Part shown: one piece after another, positions 11,742-22,141 of the stretch
Layout of the letters: every line of letters begins with the position of its first letter
Numbering within the stretch: position 1 is the first letter of the stretch
NCBI RefSeq assembly: GCF_026210795.1
Contig: NC_089439.1
Span: 3,534,001 to 3,598,000 of the forward strand
Direction of reading: 5' to 3'
From: Rhizophagus irregularis
Lineage: Eukaryota; Glomeromycota; Glomeromycetes; Glomerales; Glomeraceae
Length of the DNA stretch: 64,000 bases
Translations under genes and position numbers: made by a program
Notes under the pieces: model-generated
The model's database searches: none
What the model saw: only the letters and a program-made list of their open reading frames with translations
What the model was told of the DNA's origin: nothing

Positions 11742-12500
11742 ATGGGTTCTCGCCGTTCCACAACCTCGCAGAAAAAATCTAAGGAGCGTTTTAAGACGCT
11801 CAAAGCGAAGCGTATGATGACCGTAAAATTTTTGAAAAGTGGGTATCGTACGCAAGGTTCATGGTTGTATTTCTCTAATGGAGTCGCCTGTAGATGGAGT
11901 TTTATACTCCCAGAGCTGTCCGGTTCTTAGATGGGTCACCTGAAGAGACGAGGTCTTGTACCTCCAGGGCAGTCTCGGTTCTTAAATGGAACAATCCTGA
12001 AGAATGCTTCCAAGGACTATCGACTTATTCACTTAGCTTTTGCTAACCACCCATTATTTTTATATATATGTATTTTTTTTTATTGCTCAGTGAATGTCGA
12101 TTGTTATAACAGAGGCCTGGGAACATGCCTTGCGGAGTTAAAAGCAACGAAAAAAGCATTAGATGCTTCGCAAACCAAGATACAAGAGCTCCAAAATGCT
12201 CATTGAAGGACTACTAATGCACTACAAGAGCTCCAAAATGCTCACCAAAAGACTATTAATGCACTGGGTACGACAGAAGATAGGGTTGAGGAGCTGGAGA
12301 ACCATGAAGTAGAATCAATTTCTACTCTTCACCGGCAAATACGCAAATTACGATGTAAGTATCTTCCTTATTACTTAAAAATATCTTTGTCCTATTATTT
12401 CATATTATTTCATTAACATATCTTTTGTTAATTTCAGCGGAAAATCGAAGCTCTAAAAAATCCGAGAAACTTATTACGTTCGCGCTCCAACTTACCTGAT
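11742..12500 (+). pseudogene. Basic N-terminus plus coiled-coil protein gene with internal stops
   Basis: The ATG at 11742 starts a Lys/Arg/Ser-rich segment (MGSRRSTTSQKKSKERFK) that stays open to 11930, and the same frame set continues to 12206. After a poorly conserved middle, the frame encodes ELKATKKALDASQTKIQELQ. A 42-bp tandem repeat (two copies, about 12181-12264) then encodes ALQELQNAH-type heptads, interrupted by TGA at 12204-12206. The coiled coil ends at a canonical intron, 12355-12437, with GTAAGT donor and TTTCAG acceptor. The last short exon runs to a TGA near 12500. The function is unknown. Its position inside the transposon and its likeness in layout to the gene at 4289-4733 suggest another element-borne accessory gene. 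Confidence 0.4.
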
Positions 12501-12779
12501 AATAATAATAATAATAAAAAAAAAATCAAAATAATTTTTTTTTAAATAATTATGTTCTCTTTTTCTTATATGGTATAAGTATATTTCCATTTGTTAAGTT
12601 AAGAGCTTAATTAATTTTCCACTAGTCCATAAGTTTATTATCTTTAAGTATATCGTGAAGGTTTAATTCGCTTATTTTCCAATGCTTCCTTTTTTTCTTC
12701 TCTATCCGAATTTTCATTGTTATGAAGTCGGTACATTAGTGTATATATATATATATTAAAATTATTAAGTCTGCAGTAT

Positions 12780-13680
12780 TACCGCGACAGTATTATACTT
12801 TAAATCGGCAAAGATATGCTGTAATCGGCATGGCTATATTTAAAGGAGCGAATTCTGATTTGTACATCAGACCTGCGATATGAAAAGCGAACAATACTAT
12901 ATAATAATAACAACATCCGAATTTAATATCGGTTTTATTTAACAAAGATCGGTCATTAAAAATTGGTATTTCCGACTGAATTATCGGATTTCATCGAAAG
13001 CTATACTGAAATTGGCATGGCTATATTTAAAGGAGCGAATTCCGATTTGTACATCAGACCTGCGATATGAAAAGCGAACAATACTATATAATAATAACAA
13101 CATCCGAATTTAATATCGGTTTTATTTAACAAAGATCGGTCATTAAAAATTGGTATTTCCGACTGAATTATCAGATTTCATCGAAAGCTATACTGAAATT
13201 GGCATAGCTATATTTAAAGGAGCGAATTCCGATTTGTACATCAGACCTGCGATATGAAAAGCGAACAATACTATATAATAATAACAACATCCGAATTTAA
13301 TATCAGTTTTATTTAACAAAGATCGGTCATTAAAAATTGATATTTCCGACTGAATTATCGGATTTCATCGAAAGCTATACTAAATTGGCATGCTATATTT
13401 AAAGGAGCAAATTCCGATTTGTATATCAAACCTCCGATGTGAAAAGCGTACAATACTATATAATAATAATAACATCCGAATTTAATATTAATAAAGAAAA
13501 ATCGGCTGCATTAAAAATTGGCATTTCTGACTGATGTATCGGATTTTATTAAAATCGGCATAAATGGGCAAATCTATACATAAATACGCGAAAAATCGGC
13601 ATATATATGCTAATATCGGCAAAACTATTTTAAAAGGGTCAAAATCCGATTTTTTTTCATTCGACCTGTGAGAGTTGACT
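12780..13680. repeat. Right subterminal repeat region, 187-bp tandem unit
   Basis: Units beginning GGCATGGCTATATTTAAAGG start at 12827, 13014, 13201 and 13387 (periods 187, 187 and 186 bp), and degenerate material extends to about 13680. Each unit carries ATCGGCA or ATTGGCA and ATCGG motifs, the reverse complement of the TGCCGAT motif that fills 1-760. The two arrays are therefore in inverted orientation around the transposase and accessory genes, as expected of subterminal transposase-binding regions. Confidence 0.75.
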
Positions 13681-14127
13681 GTACTTTAATTATTTCACAA
13701 AATATACTAATTTATTATGACTGAAAATGTTATTGTTATAAAATATGCATATGACAATGATCAATTATTTAAGTACGTAATAAATCAGAATTATATTTAA
13801 TAACGAAATTAGAGGATTTATCAGATACTTTGATAGGTCTTTAATAGGTTATATATATATCAAAAACTTTTATAAAACTTATCGATTAACTGATATGTTT
13901 CTGCAAAAAGCCTGATTTTTTATTACACATATCGGTATTATATAATAGAATATCATATGAAAATGGGTATGTTGATTCTTACTTTATATGTTTAAGACCT
14001 ATTCAGCAAATATCAATTTTCTGATCTGTCCTAATATTTGCCTAATACATAGTATACCAATACCCTTACATTTGACCTGTATGATTCGTTAAATATAAGG
14101 GTTTGAGTTAGGGATTGAAATTGATTC
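13681..14127. other. AT-rich spacer, nothing recognised
   Basis: No coding frame or strong repeat is seen. It probably flanks the right end of the large transposon, whose exact terminus I could not place. Confidence 0.4.
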
Positions 14128-14130
14128 TCA

Positions 14131-14409
14131 CACTGGTAAAAAAATGATTTATCCTACACATATCTTACACATATTGGGTACTTAAAATGTAGAAAATCAT
14201 ACACAAATAATACACATATCATACACATATCGGGTACTAATATATATATCATACATATATCAGGTACCTGATAGGTATACTATATATATAAGTACACGAT
14301 ATGTATATGATATGTGTATTATTTGTGTATGATTTTCTACATTTTGAGTACCTGATATATGTAAGATATGTGTAGGATATGTGTAGGATAGACCATTTTT
14401 TTACCAGTG
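14131..14409. mobile_element. Fold-back MITE with CACTGG termini and 3-bp TSD (CACTA-type)
   Basis: The element is almost entirely a long inverted repeat. It begins CACTGGTAAAAAAATG and ends with the exact reverse complement CATTTTTTTACCAGTG. The arms continue as tandem ACACATATC-type stretches around a centre near 14275. TCA occurs immediately before (14128-14130) and after (14410-14412), giving a 3-bp target duplication. CACT termini plus a 3-bp TSD match the CACTA superfamily, so the transposase at 6.2 kb or a relative could mobilise it. Confidence 0.8.
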
Positions 14410-14620
14410 TCAAAATAAGAATCGATTTAAGAATCAATTAATTACAATTAATTAAATCTTGAGATTCGATTCTAAGATTTAATTTTCAATTCTAATTAAA
14501 TCAATTCTAATTGATTTTATATATCAAAAAAAAATAATCATCATTTGTGATTAAATTTGTGCTGCAACAATTTTACTAGGCAAAAATCTATTTTTTTTTA
14601 CAGTAATTTTGTTTAGACGT

Positions 14621-15931
14621 TGTAGCCATAGATACTGGAGTAATCGTATAATATGGAGGAATAATATGGAATAAAAGATCAAACGATAGAAAGTCACATG
14701 ATGGGATAAAATTAACCGGAAAGGATAAACTTTTAGGAGAAGGAATGATCTACATGATGTAATGTTTATTAAATGATTAACGGAGAACCAATAGATCAAG
14801 TGGGGAGTTGATCGATGTGGCTTAGCAACCAGTTTATCAAGTTCAACAATAGGAACAATTAGGAGGAGTAATCATAAGCCACAAATGGTAAATCATATAA
14901 AAAGGAAGGATAGCGAATTAAAGGAACAAAAAAAATAGGAACATGTAAAATATTGATGAACTGCAGCCGCAGTAGAAGAATAGCTGACGAGACGCAGTAG
15001 AAAAGATAGCACAGCCACAAAAGATGGATCTTTACGATATAATATTTGAAAGATTATTTTATTTTAAAGAAAAGATAGCACAGCCACAAAAGATGGATCT
15101 TTACAATATAATATTTGAAAGATTACTTTATTTTAAAGAAAAGATAGCACAGCCACAAAAGATGGATCTTTACAATATAATATTTGAAAGATTATTTTAT
15201 TTTAAAGAAAAGATAGCACGGCCACAAAAGATGGATTATGTCTTTACAACATAATATGCGAAAGATTATTTTAAAGAAAAGATAGCATATTAAAATAGTA
15301 TAACATATTAGAAAAGATAACATATAAAATAGCATATAAGATAGCGCATAAAAGATAACATATAAAATATTAGAAAGAAATAAGAAGTAGGAAAAGAAAG
15401 AATAAGAAAGTTGGTTTAAATAGGAGCGGAATGGGAAGTGAATTCCACAGTCGTTAGATACGATGTAAAACTTTAAGTAAATTAGTTAATTGTGAATTTT
15501 ATGAAGAATAAATAAAATACCCTTTGATATGAAAATAAATTGTTTCGATTGTTTTTGTTACTATTTTCTTATGATGAAAAAGTAATTTTGTTTAATTAAT
15601 TGTTAGTAGAGCGTAATGTTATTTTAAAGGTAATAGGTTCGCCCTAAACTTTATTGTAATGTTCGCTTAATTAATTTTAATTGGACAAATTCATGGTGAA
15701 TTTAATGTCATAACAAGAATTATGAAATGAATAAAATATAAACTTTTGTAAAGAGAACTATCGTATTTTGAAGGAAGATAATGGATGAAATATCGTGGCG
15801 AGAGCTATCGCAATTTGAAAGTTAAGTAGCAATAAAACTAAACCAAGCAAGAATATTAATGTTTCGTGGAGAACGAATATACATTAAAGCAGGGAACTTT
15901 GTTTACCGCCGGGTGGCAGACGGGGGTGACA
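14621..15931 (+). repeat. 5' LTR
   Basis: It begins TGTAGCCATAGATACTGG, ends GGGGGTGACA, and has canonical TG/CA ends. It contains an internal 69-bp tandem repeat (15001-15290). It is identical to the 3' LTR as far as I could compare, apart from one transition near its start. Confidence 0.95.
15001..15290 (+). repeat. 69-bp (23-codon) tandem repeat in the LTR, with an in-frame small ORF
   Basis: Units opening AAAAGATAGCACAGCCAC start at 15001, 15070, 15139 and 15208, with a truncated fifth near 15277. Each is exactly 69 bp. An ATG at 15024 opens a 76-codon frame that reads through the units as MDLYNIIFERLLYFKEKIA-type repeats. The exact multiple of three keeps the frame open. It may be a leader ORF, or the length may be coincidental. 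Confidence 0.85.
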
Positions 15932-15932
15932 A

Positions 15933-15952
15933 TTTGGTGCATGCTCCGAGAA
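15933..15952 (+). promoter_or_regulatory. Candidate primer-binding site
   Basis: Immediately after the 5' LTR, TTTGGTGCATGCTCCGAG begins with the TGG expected for pairing with a tRNA 3' CCA end. Which tRNA matches cannot be decided without a tRNA set. Confidence 0.6.
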
Positions 15953-17629
15953 AGGAAATGTTGACTTTGCGTCGACATTTTGACTATCTTCTTATAGTCA
16001 AGTACCTATGCGGTATTAAGAAAGAAACGGTTAACAACTAAGTGAATTGATCACTCGCGAAGGGAAGGATCGTTCCGATCATGGTACCGACGTGGTATTC
16101 CAAAGAATCTGAACTCAGAAAAAGAGGTATTAGAATTAAAATATAATATTGGGGAAAAGGTTGTAAGTACCTGAAAAACTTTAAAATGGGAACGGGCGAA
16201 ATAGCGATATTATACACCTACCTTAGGAATTATAAAAAGAAGGATGCGGTGATATGATGGAATATAATGAACTCGTTTCAAAGTAATAGATTTGTTACAA
16301 GAATATCCGGAAAAGTATTGTAGTAAGTCACAAAAGTTGTCGTCTTTAAAGTTTTCGCGCTAATAATTGTAAAACCAAGAAATTAAGGAAGCCCTCGTAA
16401 GATGTTGTATTCTGGGAGGGGCACCATTGTATTTTGCAGATGCCAGAAGTTCCTGGGGATACAATGTTGTAACGAAAAGTTGACGGGTAAACTATAAACT
16501 CAAGGGTTGCGTGGGAACCTGTTACCAAAACACAAGGGTTGCGTGGGAACCTATTTAAAACACAAGGGTTACGTGGGAACCTATTACAAAAACACCGGCT
16601 GTAAATATAACTTCTTCGGATGGGAATCGAAATAATTGGACTCAGACGTGAGTGGAACATCTCCCTACTGAAAGCATTTTGAGAATGCGTAACTGAATTT
16701 ACAAGGCAAAAAGAGAAACCATCGTGAGTAAAATTTCTTCAGATGAAACTGGAAGCATTGAGGGAAATGCGCAACTGAACTCATGAAAAGAAGATAAGTA
16801 TTATGGGATAAGATGAATAGCAAACCTCGAAACTACTATACTTCATTGGGAAGGTAAAGGCAAGCCGAGTATAGGTTATTGAATTGTAAAAGATAATAAA
16901 TAAGAAGAAACACCGTTAAATAAGTATAAATGCGTGTGTCGCATAAGTATAAATGCGTGTGTCGCATAAGTGTAGATGCGTGTGTCGCATAAAGTATAAT
17001 ATGTTGTGTGTCGATATAATGGTTATGATAAGAGTTAGTACAAGATTAAACAAAGAAGATATTTTGCGTAATATTAAATATTTGGATGTAAAGATTACAT
17101 ATATAATGAAAAAGAACTAAAAAATTCACGAACTTTAGAAGTTATGAGAATTTTGAAGTTCGTGAAATGCGAAAATTATAAATTTCGGTGATAAAAGGAA
17201 ATTTTGAGGCGCAGTAAAAACTTAGAAAATTTTTGAAATTTTTAGAATGCGCAGTAAAAACCTCCGCGGTCTGAGGAGATTGTGGACTTAGAATAATTTT
17301 TGAATTAATGGCGCAGTAAAATATATACATGAAATTATGAAAGATAAAAATAGCGGAAGAAACTTGTGAAAATCAAAAAAGGGGATTTAAAGATTGAAAG
17401 ATCAACATGAGAATATTATGAATAAGTAAAAGATTTAGAAGAATAAGTTGTTAAATGAATATTCTTAATGAAAGAAAGATTATACATTCAATATATGTAA
17501 TAGAAAAGGACGATATAGTGAAGGATGGTTAGAAGATCAAAATAGAAGCGATAAAAATGATATATAAGAGAGCGGAATTTCAATTTGAATTCTGGATGAA
17601 TATTTATAATAATTTAATTGGAGTATACG
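15953..17629 (+). other. Long untranslated leader of the LTR element with short tandem repeats
   Basis: There is no convincing gene in these 1.7 kb. There are three copies of ACACAAGGGTTGCGTGGGAA at about 16498-16590. A 23-bp unit containing AAATGCGTGTGTCGCATAAG runs four times at about 16918-17010. GCGCAGTAAAA recurs three times at 17210-17325. These may be packaging, dimerisation or ribosome-recruiting structures; that is inference. Confidence 0.6.
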
Positions 17630-20600
17630 ATGGAATGGTACCATCAATGGGAAAGTGAATATAGGACACATAAAGAAGAACATGAGTTAAGAGCGGGAGA
17701 ATTAGATGAATGTTTAAATTGTGAATTATGTCATCCGATAGAAAATGAACCAATGGTATTCAAGAAATTTTGGGATGCATTATTTAAGTTCGAAGATACA
17801 ATAATAATATATAATAATGTAACGATCAAGGGAGTAATAGATTTATTAAGTATGGATAATTCAGAAAGAGAAGATACAATACACAAGGGAAAATGTAGAG
17901 ACATAATGGATAGAATAACAGAGTCAATAAGATATAGAATACAACCAAAAATGAAAGAGAAAGGATTACGAACAATTATATTAGTAATTGTAAGAGATTG
18001 TATTGAAGGAGATTTAGAGAATGAAGTATTTGATAGATTAATTGGGAATCCTGAATTAATAGAACACAAATATATTTTGGAAGATTGGGATGTTGAAAGA
18101 AGGTTTGAAAAATTTTGGCAATGGTACAAGATCACATCGAAAGAAGTTAAACCATTACGGGTAAAGATGGGAGCAATAAAGACATTCAGGGAATTACTTT
18201 ATGAAGAAGAAGGAATAGCTACGAATGAGGAGAAAGTAAAAGAATTAATGTCCAATATGGAATATGGGAATATAGACATAGAAAATGTTCACGAATATCG
18301 CAGGAATATGGTACAAAAGATAATAAGAATATTTATAGATACTAGGGGCTTTATAAAAGAACCAGAAGATTCAGAAAGCGAAGATAGTTTAGAAAGTTAC
18401 GAAATGAAAAAGAATTTTAACACGAGTTTATATCTTAGATTTGAAAGATTTAGGTACTGGTGGAATGACAAATATGAAGGTAAACAAATACATACATATC
18501 ATGAAAATGATTCACCAGAATGGTTCGAGAAGATGTTATCTGAGGGAGAAAATTTGCAAGAAGATACTGTAAGAAAACTAATGGATAGTATGACATTTAA
18601 AGATAGCGAAGATATATATACAAGAAATCCTATCATATTGAGAATAGATGATGGTGTAATAGAATGGGTTGTAACAGATTTAAAAGAAACAATGGAAAGA
18701 ACACAAAAATTCAAGTTAGTGGAGATAAAGCAAGAAGAAGATAATGAAATGTATGATTCTGAAGAAGAAATAGAAATAATAGTAGAAGATAAAACGTGGA
18801 AGTTAAGTGAAATAAGGACAGGATTAAGACAACTGATGGTAAATCCAAAAGAAGAATTCATCAGAGAAATAATGAAATTTGGAATAAAAGAAAAGATAGA
18901 GACGGGAGTACTGTTGACATATGATTTTATAAGATATTATATTTTTCAGGAGGGGAAATTTGATAAGTCTGAAGACATAAAGGAGTGGATAGATTTGAGT
19001 ACAAAAATATGTGGTAGATGCAATAAACAGAAATTAGATTATGTGATATCGGAAGAGGACGGCAGATGTGAAGAATGTAATCGGGAAATACGGGAAGATG
19101 AACAAGATGAATTAATAGAACTAAAAAACAACTTAGAAAAATTAGGATACGAAATAGATGTATCGGAAATTCAAAGAATAAAAAATTTTGGAGTTAATAA
19201 TCGAATAATAGTAACAGAAGGATTCATAGAAAGGTATATGGGGATAATAGAATTAGAAGATAGAGAGTTAAGAAAAGAGGTGCACAAATGGTTAAATGAG
19301 AACACAACCTGGTGCGAAAGATGCGAAATAAGATGGATGAATGATATGTTTAGATTAGAAGGAACTATATGCAAAGATTGTGAGGAAGAAGATATTGATG
19401 AAATTGATGATCGGGTAAAAAGATTGCAAAAGATTTTTGAAGATATTGGAACAATGATAACTGAAGAAGAATTGTTAAGATTAACTAGTATGGGATATAC
19501 AGATGGAGAAATTTTAGATAAAGAATTCATTGAAATCTTTCAAGAAAATAAGAATGAGTCGGAAAAAGAATTGAAGAAAAAGTTAGATAAGTTGTTGAAA
19601 GAACAAGCAGGAGTAATGGATAGTGAAGAAAGTGGTGAAAAGAGTGATAATGAAGAATCAGAAGAAGACAATACGGATAATTCAGAAAAGATTGGAGAAA
19701 TATTAAGTCCGGATGAAATATGGGACGGAAGTGATGAAGATTTTGAAGAAGAAGAATCTGAAAATGAAATCGAAAATGTTATAAATACAGGAGGTTTTGG
19801 TCTGAATCAAAATTCAGATTCGAATAGTTCATTAAATTTTAAAAATTCTGACACAGAAAGTGAAATATCTGATTACAATTTACAAGAATTATTTCAAGAG
19901 AATATAGTAAATATGGCAAATGAAGCACAAATAAGAAGAATAATGGAGAATGCTATGGGATTGGCACCAAATGCATTAGATAATGCGTTAGGAGCAGGAC
20001 AGACTTTGGCGGATAGGATTCAGACTGCAGGAATGGGGGGAATAGTAGGTATGCCAACTTTTAGTGGAAAAGAGGATGAAGATATTAATGATTGGATTAG
20101 ACAATTTGAGATAGCATTTACAGTAAGTGGACGACCAGAAGGAAATGTTGGAGGAGGTGTATGTAGACAAAATAAGGCGAACATAGCTATAACTTGTTTA
20201 AGAGGAATTGCATTACAATGGTATAATGAGGAAAAAGAAAGGGTAGCAGCTAATTTAGTGAATTGGTGTGACCATAATGAGGACAGGAATTTAAAAAGAA
20301 GATTAATCGACAGATTTACTAGGAATGATGTTCAAAGAAGAAAGATGTTAGAATTAACAAGAATTAGACAGGGAACAAATGAAAGTGTTGAGGAATATAC
20401 TAGAAGATTTAGGTCAATATTAAGAGTTGCAACTAGAGGTCATGCGTTAGATGATTTATATCAAGTGAATTATTTTATTCAAGGGTTAGATGCTATGCTA
20501 GGTTATCATGTTAGGAGAAGCAATCCGACGAATCTGAATGATGCAGTTAACGAAGCAAAAAGAGAAGAGGAAGCGAAGGATGAGTTGTTAATAAAAACAA

Positions 20601-21535
20601 CGGGGTTAGATATGAAACGAGTAGGACAAGAGAAAAACATGGAAGAAATTTTGAAAGAAGAGACAAATGAATACAAAGGAATGAATCCAATTGCGAAAGA
20701 ATTACAAAAAAAAGAAGTTAAAAGTGAGGAATGGGATGAGTTAATTGATGGAATAAAAAGGTTGGAAGCACATGTAATGCAAAGAAATGAAGCGTATGTA
20801 ATGCAAAGGAATAGGAATGATAGGAGACCGATTGGAAATAATAATGTCCAAAGAAATAATATGAACTGGGATAGAATGACTTGCTATACATGTGGAAGAA
20901 AAGGACATACTTCTAGAGTTTGTAGGGAAGGTCAAAGAAGATCATATGGAGGAAATAATAAAGGGTCATATAGCCAAAATAATCAAGTTAATTACCTTGA
21001 TGAAGAATATTATGGTGAAGGATATAATGTGTATAATATGGAATATAATAATGAATATGATGGATATAATGAGGGTGGTGGATATGATAACTATAATAAT
21101 GGATTCGATGGATACGAAGCGAATAACTATGAAGATGAGGAGAGATATGATATGTTCCCAGTACCACCTAGAAAGAGTGAAAGAAATAAAGACAAGGTTA
21201 TGAACGATGAAAGAGATAGAAGAAGAAATGTACAATGGCAAGGACAACAGCAAAAAGCACAGGAGAATAATAAGAGGGGTTTTACAAAAGAACAATTACA
21301 GAAAGGATATGAAACTAGAAAGAATAATAATAGGTGTCACAATTGTGGACAACAAGGACATTTTGCTAGAGAATGTACAAACGAGAAAGTGAAGTTAAAT
21401 CGAAATATACCAAATGTTGGAGATTTTGATCCATTTGAGCAATTTGTAAATTCAAGCGTACCAATTAATTGGGGACAAATGATGAATGAAAGACCAGAAG
21501 TAAGGAAGAAATTATTAAATGGTTTGAGATATTGA
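17630..21535 (+). CDS. Gag polyprotein with a large N-terminal extension
   Basis: The structural protein of the LTR element; the ATG at 17630 is the first in frame and gives about 1301 aa, roughly three times a usual Ty3 Gag. The N-terminal 700 residues hold a CLNCELC motif, repeated helical modules, and two zinc-ribbon-like modules starting at about C461 (CGRCNKQK...CEECN) and C562 (CERCEIRW...CKDC), then an acidic tract. The retrotransposon Gag core lies around residues 807-1000 (GMPTFSGKEDEDINDWIRQF, then LKRRLIDRFTRND and VEEYTRRFRSIL). Two CCHC knuckles follow, CYTCGRKGHTSRVC at about 1085 and CHNCGQQGHFAREC at about 1236. It ends at TGA (21533-21535), in the same frame as protease. The extended N-terminus is unrecognised and could be a host-derived module. 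Confidence 0.93.
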   Translation: MEWYHQWESEYRTHKEEHELRAGELDECLNCELCHPIENEPMVFKKFWDALFKFEDTIIIYNNVTIKGVIDLLSMDNSEREDTIHKGKCRDIMDRITESIRYRIQPKMKEKGLRTIILVIVRDCIEGDLENEVFDRLIGNPELIEHKYILEDWDVERRFEKFWQWYKITSKEVKPLRVKMGAIKTFRELLYEEEGIATNEEKVKELMSNMEYGNIDIENVHEYRRNMVQKIIRIFIDTRGFIKEPEDSESEDSLESYEMKKNFNTSLYLRFERFRYWWNDKYEGKQIHTYHENDSPEWFEKMLSEGENLQEDTVRKLMDSMTFKDSEDIYTRNPIILRIDDGVIEWVVTDLKETMERTQKFKLVEIKQEEDNEMYDSEEEIEIIVEDKTWKLSEIRTGLRQLMVNPKEEFIREIMKFGIKEKIETGVLLTYDFIRYYIFQEGKFDKSEDIKEWIDLSTKICGRCNKQKLDYVISEEDGRCEECNREIREDEQDELIELKNNLEKLGYEIDVSEIQRIKNFGVNNRIIVTEGFIERYMGIIELEDRELRKEVHKWLNENTTWCERCEIRWMNDMFRLEGTICKDCEEEDIDEIDDRVKRLQKIFEDIGTMITEEELLRLTSMGYTDGEILDKEFIEIFQENKNESEKELKKKLDKLLKEQAGVMDSEESGEKSDNEESEEDNTDNSEKIGEILSPDEIWDGSDEDFEEEESENEIENVINTGGFGLNQNSDSNSSLNFKNSDTESEISDYNLQELFQENIVNMANEAQIRRIMENAMGLAPNALDNALGAGQTLADRIQTAGMGGIVGMPTFSGKEDEDINDWIRQFEIAFTVSGRPEGNVGGGVCRQNKANIAITCLRGIALQWYNEEKERVAANLVNWCDHNEDRNLKRRLIDRFTRNDVQRRKMLELTRIRQGTNESVEEYTRRFRSILRVATRGHALDDLYQVNYFIQGLDAMLGYHVRRSNPTNLNDAVNEAKREEEAKDELLIKTTGLDMKRVGQEKNMEEILKEETNEYKGMNPIAKELQKKEVKSEEWDELIDGIKRLEAHVMQRNEAYVMQRNRNDRRPIGNNNVQRNNMNWDRMTCYTCGRKGHTSRVCREGQRRSYGGNNKGSYSQNNQVNYLDEEYYGEGYNVYNMEYNNEYDGYNEGGGYDNYNNGFDGYEANNYEDEERYDMFPVPPRKSERNKDKVMNDERDRRRNVQWQGQQQKAQENNKRGFTKEQLQKGYETRKNNNRCHNCGQQGHFARECTNEKVKLNRNIPNVGDFDPFEQFVNSSVPINWGQMMNERPEVRKKLLNGLRY

Positions 21536-21538
21536 CTA
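21533..21538 (+). promoter_or_regulatory. Candidate readthrough stop, UGA-CUA, between Gag and protease
   Basis: Gag and the downstream protease frame are in the same register and are separated only by this TGA, which is followed directly by CTA. UGA CUA is an established leaky-termination context in fungi and animals. The fused product would be Gag-protease. Readthrough itself is inferred. Confidence 0.6.
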
Positions 21539-22141
21539 CACTCGGGGGAATTGAAGAATATTAATCAGAAAGAAGAAAAATCACAAGCAACAAGATGTAA
21601 TATAATAATTGAAGGAAAAATGATTAGAGCATTAGTTGATACAGGAGCAGGACCTTCAGTAATAACGAATGAACTGAGAAAAGAATTAAATATACCAATA
21701 ACGAAGGAAAGTAATGTCGTATTAACAATAGCAGATGGAAATAACATAGCTTCATTAGGAAGAGTGGAAATTAGAATAGAAATTGACGAAAATTTAGAAA
21801 TACCTTTGGAGTTCGAAGTAATCGACTCGAGAAGAAAAGATTTAATATTAGGAACTGATTTATTAAGATATGGGATAATAAATATGAAAGAAGGTCTGTT
21901 AACAATAGAATGGGATAATGGAATATATGAAATACCAATTGATTTTAGAGGAAAGAAAAATGTTGAATTTGAGGAGTCAGGGAATAGGGGTGAATTTAAT
22001 GGAGATCCAAAGAATATAGATGATATAGATGGCAATTCTAGTGAAGAGTCAGAGAGTGAAGATGAATATGAGGAGATGGAAAAAGAAGAGTTGTTATCGA
22101 TTGTAAAAACTGATAGAGAAAAGAGGGATGAGGAAAAATGA
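21536..22141 (+). CDS. Retroviral-type aspartic protease, continuous with Gag through a stop
   Basis: The open frame following the Gag stop encodes a pepsin-like retropepsin: LVDTGAGPSVI at about 21629-21661 with the catalytic Asp in DTGA, then LGRVEI and a DLILGTDLLRYG block near 21838-21872 corresponding to the family's ILGxD segment. An acidic C-terminal tail follows (SSEESESEDEYEE). There is no ATG at the expected beginning, which supports expression as a Gag extension. The stop TGA (22139-22141) overlaps the ATG of the next ORF in ATGA. Confidence 0.88.
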   Translation, partial: LHSGELKNINQKEEKSQATRCNIIIEGKMIRALVDTGAGPSVITNELRKELNIPITKESNVVLTIADGNNIASLGRVEIRIEIDENLEIPLEFEVIDSRRKDLILGTDLLRYGIINMKEGLLTIEWDNGIYEIPIDFRGKKNVEFEESGNRGEFNGDPKNIDDIDGNSSEESESEDEYEEMEKEELLSIVKTDREKRDEEK

